From: Lichenostomus cassidix
Taxonomy: Eukaryota > Chordata > Aves > Passeriformes > Meliphagidae
Assembly: GCA_008360975.2 (NCBI GenBank)
Contig: CM039189.1
Span: 12,776,056 to 12,840,055, forward strand
Length of the DNA: 64,000 nucleotides
Direction of reading: 5' to 3'
Below are positions 1-13,900 of this stretch, piece after piece. Each line of letters starts with the position of its first letter. Positions within the stretch are counted from its first letter, which is position 1. Made by a program: the position numbers and the translations under genes. The notes under the pieces are model-generated. The model was not told the origin of the DNA, made no database searches, and saw only the letters and a list, made by a program, of their open reading frames with translations.

Positions 1-3000
1 GTTCAACAGCTGCCTGAGTACACCATGGCATAAAACTGAGTGTGCCCAGAGCTGCTCAAGTGTGTAACTGCTCACTATTAACATTGAGCTTCCTCACCCT
101 CCCTCAACCTTGAAGACAGGCTGTGTAGTATTTTACAAGCTAATTGTGCTTGGTCTTGCTGAACTGTAAAACAATAAAACATAAACACTGATTTTGAAAT
201 CTGAGCTAGAGAAGGAGCAGTTTAAACACTGCCTGACTTTGAAACTGGAGCTGAAGAACAAACAGTTTTGCCCAGGCACGCAACCTGGAGTGCTGCATTA
301 ATTCACCCGATCTGTTCCCGACTGCTCCCTCCCGAGGTGTCAGGGGCTCTTGTCTGTGTCATGCCAGCTGGTGAGGTACACTTGTTGGGTTGAGGATGGC
401 TCTCGGCCAACCTGCATCGCTTCCAAACATGTTGAAGTGAGTAAAATTTGGATTTGAAGTATTTAGTTACTCCGAGCCAGCTCTCCAAGGTTTTCTTTTT
501 CCCATCCCCAGTGACAGCCCCTTTGGTTTTTTTGTGCTGAAAGAAGCAAAAATTGCAGGTTGCTGCTTTGAGACTTGAGCAAAAGTTTCTGATGTACACC
601 AGATGAAGAAATACCATCTTTTGTAAATATTTATGTTACTGTTAAGAAATAATTTCTTCCTAAGCACCTGTAGTTTTAGACAGTAGAGTCTATCTAACAG
701 TTTGGGGATTTTTCGTTTCTTAGTACTTATTTGTACTTTTGTTTTGACTCTTGGGCTCTCATTAGTTTGGCAGATGTCTTGCTCTGAAACTGTGTGATGC
801 CTTCCTGGAAATATAATCATACAAATGGGACTGTACAGATCAATCAAGATACTCTGTTCAGTTTGGTTTTAGTTTTGGCCACTTTTCTTTGGCGTATATA
901 TGTGATCTTTGCATTTTTTCTTTTCAGTATCAGTTTTTGTCAGTAAGTAACTGCTAATTCTGGAAGCGGTAACCTTTAGACATTTGCAATATTGTCATGG
1001 AAGCTTTGGAGATTAGATGTTCTGCCTTTATCTTGCTTAACGTTAGATATGAGATCCCATTTTTGTAAGAGCACTGTGCTCCTCATCCCTTTGGTGGTAC
1101 CCCCAAGTAGGATGTGAAGTTGCCAGCGCTCTGACCTGGACCTGTCTGCTGCTAGCCCGTAGAAAATTAGTTTTTCTAGGACTTAGTTCTGAGTTAGCAC
1201 TGAGGACTGCTTGCAGGCATTTCCTTCTACCTGAGGTCTAGAAGTCAACACTTGTTCTGCATTTAAGCGTCTTTCAGAGGTCAGCCTGCCAGGAGTGGTT
1301 CTTGGCACTCACTCAGGAGATGGAAATTTGGAGAGTGTCTTCTGCGCTCGATAGGAGACGAACATTTATCTCCTCTGAGGCCACCCAAAGCTCCAGGCTG
1401 AAGAGGTCCACCTGCCTATCCTGTCAATAGTTTGCTTGGGGAGGGTACAAGAAACCCTGCAAGATGCAGTTCTAGAATAGCCCGGTGCTGATGTTAGATA
1501 TATATGCTCCAAGCTCAATCAAGTGTAAGTTGTCTTAAAGCACAAAGGCTTGCTGTCAGTGATCTCAGAGGAGAGTAAATGCCTCTAACTAGGTCACTCA
1601 GCTCTGGTCAAGCTTCTGATCCGATGCAATAGTCTGTCTGAGCTCAGTTCTAGGCCAAGTTACTGCTGCAGTTCTGGCCAGAATTATTTCTTCTGTACTG
1701 GAATGAATGACTCCTCAGCTACTTTTGGGTTACAATTTTGTAATAGGTTTCTGGAGCAACCTGGTATTGAGCACTCAGCAATGGTATTACTGTGCTACCT
1801 GGGAAATGCTAATTAACCCACACACACCGTTTCTATGAACAGCAAATGCTGAGTGATTTATTAACCTTTTGTCTGAGGAAGGTGGAGAAGAAAATGTAGG
1901 CATCACCATTATTCCACCCGCCCAAAGAGATGGGCAGGCAAGAGGTGGAATTGCAGTTTGCTATTTCTCCCCAGTAAGAGTGCCAGTGCCATATACAGAG
2001 TTCATTATCAACTCCTGCCCACGGGGAAGTAGGAGAAAGGAAAAAAGCAAAAAAAGTCATTAGTGTCTGCTTAGCAGAAGTGATGTCAGGAGAGTGAGAG
2101 CTGTTTTTGTTCACCTGGGCAGGGGTGGGCGGGCACAGCCCTGGGCGCCTGCAGGTGCTGAGGTTCCCTTGCAGGCACTTCTCGGGTTGCATTTCATAAG
2201 CAATATTCAAGCCCTACCGGTTTGCTTTCTCTAAGAAAGAGGAATGGTGCAAGCATTGATTTGCTCTGGAACAAAAGACTGGGAGGTGCTAAATTAGCTT
2301 TAGGCATGAGTGCTGTCCTCTGCAGGTGTAGAAATAGTTTGGTGTTTCTTTTGTAGTTTCCATTTATTCTGTTCATTCCACTGCTGTGACAACTTTGTTA
2401 AAAGTTAGTTATCTAGGAACAGTGAAAGTGGAAAACTTTTTTTTTTTCTTCTGATCTGTTACTAATTTTTTTGAAGTAAGAGGATGGCACTAAACTGGTT
2501 TTAAATTTTTATGTGACCTGATCACCAAACCCAAACAATTCAGTTTTTCATCCCAGAAAAAGTGCTTTTTACATTTGTAACATAAACAAGTTGGATAACT
2601 TAATTTACGTAGCAATAATCCCCAAGATTTGAAGAGCTGTGTGTTTAGTTGATTTTCAGTCTGGCATTTTTTCCCATAAAAGGTCCAACATAAATAAGAG
2701 TAAGATTTGATACTCATTTAATTAAAAAAAAAAAAACTTTTTAGTCTTTTCAGTGTAAGAAAATAGGAAGAGTGTAAAAATCTCCATTGAAATATCATTG
2801 AGGTACATAGATCTATAAATTGAGAAAAGGAAGTGCAAATTCATTTTAAAATCTATGTTTATCAATATGTTTTGTTAACAATCACTGAGTTATCCTTTCT
2901 TTTGTAATAAAAATACAGATAAAAGTAAATTAGGATAAATTGGTTATCTAAACATAGGTTTCCTTCTGATGATTTAAATTGTTGGATTTTGATTTAAATG

Positions 3001-6000
3001 GCAGTTTAAGTGATTCTGAACAGTTCGATTTACATTCATCATTTCAGTTTCCAGAGATATGGATGGCAGTGGCTTTCCTTGCCTCCCGCTTATGCAGTTA
3101 TTCCTTGGGTTAGGATTTAAATTGTTACTGTTGCATCAACAGACTCTTCTGCTCTCCAGTATGTAAACAAGCACAACGATACTGCTGTGGTACCTGGGGA
3201 GAGCTGTGGGGCAGGGAAAGCAGAGACCTCGCTGAGCTCTACTCACCTCACTCTTACCACCTAAAGAACCCGCAGAGCAGCAGAGCTTCTGTCCCTCCTG
3301 GGAGTCTGAGGGATCGCTCAGACTATCCAGTCTCACCACTTGCTAAAGGAATTTCTGAGTAATACTTGTCACCAGAAGGGATCTCTTTTATCTCGGTTGC
3401 TGCCAGTGTAGCTCCTTGAAGGAGTTCTGTTTTCCTGTTAAGAGCCCGTGGGAATTCGCTAAGCACCGTGGCAGTGACCCAAATATCTGCTTTTATCATA
3501 CAATTAACATCATAACGTAGGCTTGGAACGTTCCCCATTGTTTGGCAGTTATCTTGAATTCACCTTTTAACACCAAAACCTACAAAAGACCAGCGAATAT
3601 ACTCTACCAGTAGACTGCAGATTTACAGTAAGGAAATGAAAGAAAAACACTGCTTGTGTCTACCAGTAACTCAGGTAAAAGGAACCCCTTGGAGTTTATC
3701 TGTCTCAAGCTAATGGCATTTTTGTGCAGCCCCATGTCTGAGCATCAACTCTGCACTCTGATGCTCAGTCCTAATGTTTTCCTTTGTAAAGCAAGACCTG
3801 TATTTAAGGGATTGGTACTCAGACTGGGGGATGCTATTCATATTTACATTCCCTTCCCCTCTCCAGATTTCTGTGAGTGTAACTTAATTAGTAAGTTGAT
3901 CTTAACCTTTTCCTGCTGCTGCTTAATTTTTAGAAATGCTAACAACCTTTGGGAATGGTTAGGTGGAGCTATTCCTGTCTAGACAGTAAATACAGCTTAA
4001 TGACTGTCCTGGTCTTTAAACAATCTTTAACTCATTGTGAAGTACAGGCTCCCTTATTCTTAGTGGCTCAGGGGCCACCTTCAGCATCCTTACCACTTTC
4101 CACATAGAAAAATCCCAATTGTATAAACAAATATCCGTATTTATTAGCAACAAAATCTTACTCTGGTCTTTAAATGTGAATCCTGCATGTCAGATTTTAC
4201 TAATACTCAACCAAAACCAGACAGGTAATAAAAAAGTCCTCTGAGTTTGCAATGGGTTTGTGTGGACTGACCCCAGCCTTGGCTTTCAGGGATACTGGGA
4301 TAGTGTATTTGATTTCTCCACCTGCTGACCAAAATATGGGAGTTAATTTAGCATAATCTGCAGAGTCTGCTGAGTTATTACTGACCTCTGTGTTTCAAAA
4401 GTCACTGTTCTTTGTGGAAATTGGAAACCAGACATCAAAGTAGTAATTCTGGCGGACACTGAATTTCACACAAATTCTGAGGGAGTTGTCAAAATGTGAA
4501 AGCAAACATCACAGAGGAAAAGCAACCAAATGCTGGTTTTAGTTACTTTAATCTATTCTGGATTTGTTTAACACATTTGTGATGTTGCTTACTGCTGGCT
4601 GTGTACTCTTTTGGGCATGAAGATGGCCTTGATTCTTGTCTCAGGCAGTGTTTCTTCTCACTTCATCAGAAATTGGTCCTGATTGACAACAGACATTTGT
4701 GTTTTTAAACTGACTGTTAGAAATAGTCACAATGCCACAAAGAAAAATAGGAGACATATGTCCCTAGAAGTGTGTAGTGAACGTAATCTATTCAGAGAAG
4801 TAGTTCCCAGTGGGCTAGCAGCAGGGAAACTTAAACACATGCATCGAAGGATTCAGGAGTCAGTCTTCATCTGTTTATTCCAAAAATGTGTGTTTTAACC
4901 AAAAAAAAAAAAGTCATCTATAGAAATCTTTCATAATCTGTTGCGGATTTTACTCAAACCTTTGCAAATAAACTTCTGTAACTCAGTTTGCTGAGCTCAT
5001 AGATGGTCGTGTCTGTGGCTGTCTGCTAAGGCTCAAGATTAAACTGCCCAGATTTATGCGTAAAATTTAGTTTTTAATTTAGATTAAATACGAACAAAGT
5101 GCATGCTGTACTTACTCATGTTCGATTACAGCCCACACAAAGAAAACAGGAAAGTTAAGACTTAAGGTCTATTCTATAATTCAGGGTTTTTACTGATATT
5201 TGAAGGCAATTTAAGCCACCTACTTATTTCAAAGGTAGTATCGATAGACCACCTGCTGTTGACATGAACTAAGAAAGATGGAAGGATGTAAATGAGTTTT
5301 AGTGATTTGCCTGCCTTTGAATACAAATGAGGCTAACAACCTCCCGTCCTGCACTCAGGCAGTCAGCTACCAGAGAGTTTTCAGCATGCTTTATTGGAAA
5401 GTGAGCGTTGGCATCATGAATTATCATTAGACTTTGTTGTTGTTGATGACTGCTTGTTAGCAGTGGATAATTCAAGGGTAATTCAGTTAGAATGTTTCAG
5501 GTATGTCACTAACTATGTATTTTGTAACCTGCATTTGACAAGGGAAACTACTTCCAGCTGAAACTTGGGAAGGCTTCTCTCACCTGCACATTGAAGGATT
5601 TGTGGTGGTGAGTGAGATTTAAGCTGGATGAGCTAAAAGAGAGAAGAGAGTAGAAAGCTGCCTATCCCAATCCTATTGTCATAAATCTAATCTTCCAAGC
5701 TCAGTCAGCATTTTCAGTGCGTCCAGGGAAGATGTGTAAACTTGTTGAACAGTCATCCGTGCTATTCTGCTGAGAGCACCGGGAGACTTGGAAGTTAAAT
5801 CAAAGTTTACAGAAATATCTGTGCATTTTTCTTTTAATGCGGATGCAGAGGCCTTTGTGATGAAGACATTTCTTCCAGTGGCCAAACAAAGAAGTAGGAA
5901 GCAAAGGATTCAGAGCAGGAAGAGCTCAGTCACTTTTTGGGCTGATGAGATAAAAATCTGAACAATCAGGACTGTCTCTTTGGAATAGCATAGCTGGCTG

Positions 6001-9000
6001 CTGGGGGAGGTTTTTGGACTGATTTCCATTCATTGTTTTCAGTGACCCTTCTTGATGAGCCTGAAAGGCGTTCTTAAAGTCAGTCCCTCTTCTCTCTTCA
6101 CTTGTAAAGTTTTGAAAGCACACTGCTGTGATTCATCTGTGGTTGCAGACTGCCACTGGCTGTCCCCTCCCATAGCATCAGCCATCCCTTTGAATATTTG
6201 ATACCTATTCCTTGTTTATGTGTGGCTTCGTAAGCAACAGTTGTCACAAAGAAACAGGCAATCCTAAATGACAGCTTTCACTGCCTTTGAGATCACAGGT
6301 CAAATTGGAAAATGAAGGTTCAGGGATGATTTGATAGCACCAGATACTATCCTAATGTCTTCATAAACTGATCTTACAGTTTAATTCAGCACCATAAAAA
6401 CCTAGTCAGAGAAATGTCTGCTTACCCTTAAATGGGCAGCTACCATAGCAGTAATTTGCTTATGAGATGCTTTTCTCTGTGGAAGACTAATGTGCCTCAG
6501 TTTCTATCAAAAATTAATCAATTTCCTGTGAAAACTGGCATGAATCAGATTGTTTCTTCATGTTTTTGCAGTGTTTGTCAGAGTTGCTGTTAGCTATAGC
6601 TCAGTGTTGTCTCCTGATGAATTGTAGCAGAGGATGAACAAAACAATATTAATCTGGTTTTGTTAATCCTGTTTTGTAATTAAATACATCTTTCATATAA
6701 ATCCTGTTAAGATTTGAATGAAAGGGGATTTATGGAAACATGACTTGCTTTTTGTAAGATAGTTTTAGGATTATGAAATGAACACTGGGAAAAAGGAAAG
6801 TTTGACTTGCTCACAGAGTAAAAGATTTTCTCTTTGTTATTTTTGCTTTGCTGGTGCGATGAAAAAATATAATAAGAGCATTCAAGCTGGGTTGCCTGTG
6901 GTTTAACTCTAATTCCATAGGCTGCACACTCTTTCTCCCCAAAATCCCCACAGCAAGTGACCTTGTCAAACAAAAGTGTGGAATAATGGGAGGCAGCCCA
7001 GGGACTGTGGCTCATTTACAAGCAGCTGTTTGCTACTGTCAGAACAAAGGCAAATCAAAGTTGCATTAACGGGGTATGACAGGCACAGTGAGCAACTCCC
7101 CAGCAATGTTCATCCTCTCGTGTTGTTCTGGTTATAATATTGGTTTGCCTGAAGGAGAAAATAGTCATAAGGTCAAGTCAGACATCTATGTTTTCAAAGC
7201 CTTTCAGAATTGCACACATTATTCAGCTTATCAACTATTGATGTTCTTTAACAAAATTAACATAACAGCAAATAAATACATATTTATATGTGTGTTTGGC
7301 TTTTTGTATGAGTATTTGAGCCGTGTAGAGAGCTAACAACTGTATCTTCACAGCAAGTTTGTAGTCTCATCTGCCCTTCTCTTGTCTGATTCAGCCAATC
7401 CAAGAACCAAGACAATTGTAGATAATGTGGCTTTTGAATGTTTGCGTGGCATCCTAGCAAGTTTAGTGGGCTACTCTTGTCTTCTGAATAGCTTTTGTAG
7501 TTTACTGCTTGACTAGAACTTTTCTGTGTACCTTGCAAAATACCACCAGATTGTCTTACCCCGTGGTAAAGAAATCACATAAATGATGTACAGCCTTCCT
7601 TGAATTTCTATTAAAAGTGTACTCTGGATCCTGAAAAACATCAAGAGCAAGGTCTGTTTGACTTAGTCAAAGCCTGGTAATGTGTAGCTATTGGAAATTG
7701 GACACCAATAAAGAGCACAGGAAATTTCTTATGGAACAGTGGAATATTTTAGGAAAAAAGGTCCAGAATCTAGCAGATGAATGAGCAGTACTCCCCAGCC
7801 ATAACTGAATGGAATAAGCAGTAGGTGAGGTTTTAGCCATGTGAATGAGCCTGTTGCATAACCTGAGCCTGTACTGCTCAGCCCAGTCTGTCATCCAAAA
7901 TTAGGATGAATCAGTTAGACTTGCTAAGAACATGTCTGAGAAAAGCTTGGGAAGAAAGGAAATTCAGACTGAAAGGACAGGAAAATTGCTGGACGTGAAC
8001 TTTATAACAAGGCACACAATAGGCAGCACATTTCTTAGTGTTTATTGTACCTCACTCAGGGTGATAAAGGCTGAAGGCAAAGTGACTTTTAACAGTCCCC
8101 AAAGTGCAGTATTCCCTGAGAAATACAGTTTAAAGTGCCTTACTGCCATTATGAAATTTATAAATAAAACTAAAGCAAGCAATAAGACTTACACATTTAT
8201 TGGGCAAATGGATATGGCTACTATGTCATTAATAGCTGATCAAAAAGATCTATTTATTCCATAAAACAGCGAGAAACTGTCTTTTATATTTAGCAAGTAT
8301 TTTGCTACTGGTATAAATTTCTGAATTGCTTGATTGTTTTTTTGATGGAGAGAGAGAGAGGCTAGGAAGAGGAACAAGAGAAAAAAATGCCTTTAAAGTA
8401 AAGTATACTGCAGATTTAAGGCAACTGTGGAATACATTTTGGTAAGGGCGTTTGACATCTGCTATATTTCACAATTCAGATGCGATAAACTCGTTTAGAA
8501 TTTAACAATTTGAAGTGCAGTTACTTCATTTTCAGCCTAATTTGCAGTTTAGTTAGGCATGTTGAGGAGGTACAGATGTGAATAATGTGGATAAAGGCCA
8601 ACTAAGATATGGCCAGTGTATCTCATAACCCTGAGAGGCAACGTGCTTGAATTCTAAACATTTAGGGTAAAACTTTCAAAAGTGCAGTGGCTTGCATGCA
8701 TACAAAGTTGTACTGACAACATCTTTTAAAGTGCTAACATGAATGTGAATTTAATTTAATTTATTCTCACAAACTTGCAGTTCTAGCTGTATGTGTTATA
8801 GTATCATGTACAGGTGCCAGCCAAGATTACGGCTCCATTGAGCTCTACTCATCCAAAAAGTTCTATATTTATCAGCATGGAGAGCTTGTCGAGTTTCCTC
8901 TTTCACTGCCGTTATCAACTGTTTTGAAATATTCAAAACCTTAAGTGATACTGAAAACTTACCCAGTGTCCAAAGCACATTGTGTATTTTGAAGTGAGAA

Positions 9001-10938
9001 ATAGAACTGTACTTGTAAAGTGTGCTTGCATTTAGCTTCACACTCAAAATAGAAGAACACAATTTGCATAGGAAATTTGATAATACTGATTTGTTTCTTG
9101 GAAAGGTTCAGATTCTTGTGCTGCTCTAAATGTCCTACAATGTGCAGCAGTTTTATATCATCACCTTATAGTCAGTATATTTAACAATAATTTAAAAAAT
9201 GAAGATTTAATTTTGTTGTTAATCAATCTGTTAAACTCACAGGACAATATCCTAAATTCCTTTCAGTTAATGGTCCTACTCTTGCTGGGAAAAGAGGACA
9301 TTTTGTGCATTGCTTTGCTTGAATAGTGCTAAGAGACTAGCAGATGGTCACTTTCCAACTGGTTTGCCTTGAAAAAAAGAAATTAAAATATTATAGTGCC
9401 GGGGAGAGATGTTGTAATGTGTCCCTTTCAAATTAACAGGTCGTTTTTTCCTACTATTTTATGGTTGTAAAATAGCTCAATGTCACATAAAAGGTTAAAA
9501 GCTGGAGTAAATGGCATCATGGGAAATTTGAAATAAATAGGGTCTCATATGGTTTATGGCTCTATACTTGAACACACAAGGAATATATTTCTTTCCTTGA
9601 AAAGACATTCTGTAAGAGCTTACCATGTTAACATGAATTGTGAGCACAGCAGATCCTATCTCAAGTACTTGTAATTCACAAGTTAATTTTTTGTTTGTTT
9701 GTTTACTGAATCACTCCTTTCTAAGGCTACTTGTTCAAACTGCTGGCAAGCCTGAGAAGAAATGTGGTATTTTCAGCAAAAAAATGGAAGCCACAGATTC
9801 CAGTTCATTGAATTATTCTGCTGGTGTCTCAGTGGTTACTTTGCATGAAGCACAGACCTTCAGAACTGATGAAATTTTAGGCTCCAAACTGTCAGGTATT
9901 TCATATTAGTGCCAAATTTGTTTTTTTGTGGTAAAACTGTCTCCACTCTGATGTTTTGCCGTGTCCTAGTTCCAGCAGCCCTACTGAGCAAGGCTTGCAC
10001 AAATTTAGCTCCTTTGTCTGCTCCACTGGCTGGTTTATTGCTATGCAGGTAAAGGAAGATGATGGGAAAAGCTTCTCACTAGCTACTGAGGTGAGATAAC
10101 CCTTCTTTTGTCTTCTGATCACCTGTGGCTCTTACAGAGTTACTGTCCAAAGACTAACAGGAAGTGATTAAAACTGAACTTTAAAAATGGAAGGGTTTCT
10201 GAATTGTAAGTCTGTAGAATTCTCATGACAATGAGAAGTGCTTAGTCTTTCAATATCATTAGCAGTGGTAACCTTTAAAATTATCAGTCCCGTGCGGCTG
10301 GGATGTTTTTTTGTTGAATCTGATACAAAGACAATTTTTGTTTTGAACTGGGGATTGTGAACTATATCTAATGTTATCAGGGAACTGGGGGGAGAAGGAC
10401 GAGGACCAGGTGGAAAGAAAAGAGTCAGTGGATCATTATCCTGCACACAGAGCTTGTTCCTCAAAGTTTGTATAATTTTCACAAAGGGCAATGCTGTGGT
10501 TTGCTGTTTTGGAGTTTCAATCTCGTTCTACTCTCCCAGAAAGAGTCATGTGGATAAGTTGCCTATAAATAAGCATCACAACCAGTTCATTCCAGGGTGC
10601 TTTTAACTTTTTATTTCTGTTTTGGTTCCACTTTGCTTAATATAGATGGTATTCTGTGAGGAAATACAGAACACATTGCCTGTATTTCTTCATAGAGGAA
10701 TGTCTGTGGTAACGGGAAAAAGAGGGTGTTGAGATAGGTGATGAAGCCTGAAAATCAAATTTCTCTAAAAGTAGCCAATTACAATTAATATCCATTTGTC
10801 ATAACTACAGCAGGAGAGAGTTGTGGATATTTCAGCATGATACTGTTCAGGGACATATTAAAATTGCATTTGGGTTCAGAATTGTTCAGAAACTGCCTGT
10901 CTTATCTTAGCTTAGTGGTACCACGCCTGCCCTCCTAA

Positions 10939-10970
10939 AGCAGGCAGTGCTCTGACAGCAGGCAGTGCTC
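10939..10970. repeat. Short tandem duplication, 14-bp unit with 18-bp period
   Basis: The 14-bp unit AGCAGGCAGTGCTC occurs at 10939-10952 and again at 10957-10970. It lies in a GC-richer patch of the intron. It is probably a local replication-slippage product, and I see no function. Confidence 0.7.
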
Positions 10971-13900
10971 AGCAGCCAGCGCTCAGCTCTGGACTGGTTT
11001 GAAGCCCAGACAGTGAGCTGAAGTTTGCAGAGGCAGGGGAGCAGCATCCCACTGCTGCCCTGCACAGGCTGGCACAGACAGAGAGCTGGGATGCCCTTGG
11101 CTCCCACAGCTGCAGGACAAACTGTTTCAGTTCATACGGTGTGAGTAGCAGGTTGGTTTCAGAAAAGAGCCAATAATGCTGTGCAAAAGCTCCCCACATA
11201 ATAGCAAAGCTTATTGAAGTCCAGACTTTAGTGTTATAGGGAATAAGACGTTTGAAGGCTTTTGTTCAAAATTGCAGGAGTCTGAGCAAAAAGGTGAAGA
11301 CAAAAGATGGTGGATAGATACTGTCAGAAGACATAAAAATTCTAAGGAATTGACAAATCAAATTGACCACCTGGAAAATTGTTCAGAGGAGAAATATCAG
11401 CTTATTATGGCATCCTACCAACAGAAGAGACAGAGGTATTTTTTTCACAGTGGATTATGATGGAGCAGGTCCTGGGTAATATTGAACACCTTCTCCTGCA
11501 AGATGTGTCACTGGGAAAGGCAGTGACACCATTCTTTGAATCTTCAAGTATGTGAAACTCTTGGATGATAAAAACAGATTGTCACAGAGATGTTTAGCCC
11601 TAAAGGTTCAATATCACTAAAATTTAGCAAGAGACATAAAAATAAACTGGTTCCTGTCATTGTGCTCAGGAATCCAGACTAATTTTTCAAATAAGGATAA
11701 AATAGTGGTAGGAGTATGTCATAGTAAATTATCTGTAAGTCAGCTAAAGGCCTTTTATCTTCTGATGGATATACATGTGTATTTTGCAAACGAATGTATT
11801 TATATTCAAATGGCTCAATCATTTGCTTTCGTGTTATCGTTTCTGATGGAAACTTTTATTATATTTTTTTTTCTGGTAAGACAATCAAATTTTAGAGGCA
11901 TATACAGTGATACAGGAAGAAATGTGCATTATTGTAATTGATTGTAACTAATCCATAACTGTACCTTTTTAACTGGGATGACAACTAGAGGGACTTCAGT
12001 TTTTAATTATTGACGATTAACTCTTCCTATGTGTGATATAAGTTTTATAGCTGTAAGAAGAATTTGAATTAAATGCTATTTTGCGCATATAGGAAGAGGC
12101 AGGAATCCACTTCAGCCTGAATTATCTCATGATACTCTGCACATATGAATTGTTTTGGAACAAAGGTCAAAGGTTATTCAAGTTCTCTTAGCTACCAAAC
12201 ACCAGCATTGTATTTCCTTGGAAGTGGAATATGGAAGGGATTTGGATTGGGTTTGGAGGAGAGTTTATTTTGCTTTAATTGAGCCTGCTGTGGAACAAGC
12301 ATTTGTTGCATTTTATGCATTGCATGTCTATGGATCTGTTGAACAAAGGATTTTACCAATGTCTTTAATTAATATTTGAATGGTTGAATATTACAGCAGT
12401 AAAACTGTGACGCACCATATGTTTTGTTGAGATGTTTGGTTTATATACCAAGTTAAAAAAAAGATGACAATTGCTAGAGTCAATAAAACTAAATAACAAT
12501 CTCTCTGTAGTAGCTGAGAAGACAGAGGAAAGTGCTGTTAGCATGCCCCTTTGAGCAATGGATAAAATAAATTAGTAATTTACATTTACCAAAATGTGGT
12601 CTCAATATAAAGTTTTGGAATTCTATAGTGAGTATCCATGGTGTCCCATTGAAACTTGGGTCCTGAGCCTTGAATTCTCTACATTCTTTACATAGTGAAA
12701 GAAACAAAGATCATCAAAATGGCACACAGCAAAGGATTAAAATCACAAGGGTGGATAAGTCTTATTACGTTTAGTGTGTTTTGCTAACGTTAAATTTATA
12801 AGAGTATATTTAAGGAAATTGTTTTGGTGGTTGCTGCTTGGAATAGATTAGGAATAAAAAGAAGACTTATCCATTAGTAAAACAGAAAGGAACCAGTCAA
12901 GTAGTTGAGAAGATTCAAAGAAGAATCTTCAAGAAATCTTTCTGGTGGTCTTTTTCTCTCTGTAGTTTCTAAAGGGAGTTTTTATGGGTTTTTTTCATTC
13001 TCACAATTCTTCCCCATGTCTCTGATTTTCTTTTCCTTAAAGTCAGCTGGGAACATAATGTACTTGCCCGTTGTTCCTCCTGTTTCCTTACTTTGAAGAT
13101 ACTTCCTCTAAAACCTGCTTCAGGATTTCTTGAAGGATGAGATAGAGACACTAATATAGCTATATTCCCTTTTTGGCCTTCCTGGTGTTGAAGTACTGAG
13201 AATTGCTTATGCTCAACGTTTGGTGTTTGTCCAGTGGCCATGTGTGATTACACTAGAAACAGAAGGAAAAAACAAGTTTGGATATGTTTATAGAAGGTAA
13301 TTATCATCGCAGAGGAAAGAGACAATGATGCATTGAGCTATCTGAATGACTTGGCATGGAGTCAATTTTTAATCTACTTTGTTGTGCTTTTGAAAGCATA
13401 TTTTGTCTTGTACTTCCCTTTCCCTCTTCATCTCTCTCATGAGCATCTTGCATGTCCGTGAGTGAAACGAATGGCTGATTCCTGCTTCCAGAAGAGTGCT
13501 TAAGGGAGTGGGAGCACAGGGGAGCTACAAATAACCTGGGACTTGTGACAGGCTGTGCTCACCAGGCTGAAGGTGTTAGCGCCGGTAAATCGGGAATGCC
13601 TCTCTAGTAAACACAGCTGCTGTGGTGTCCCAGTGCCACCACGGAGCTGGCTGTCCCATTTCTCAGCGAGGAGCTGATGGGGCTGTGCTGGAGCTGCCTG
13701 GTCCATCCCTGTCTGCGGCTGGGGACGGATGGCGCCGGGAGCTGCCGTGTGCAGCCCGAGCTCCTGCCTGAGAGGAGCAGAAAAGCCACTTTCTCAGTCC
13801 CTGACCAGAATGCATGATAAGGCTTGATGTCAAAAAGGGCAAGATTGGGCTCACAGCAATTATGGCAGAGGCATACTGGTTTCCTTGACAACCAGATTGA

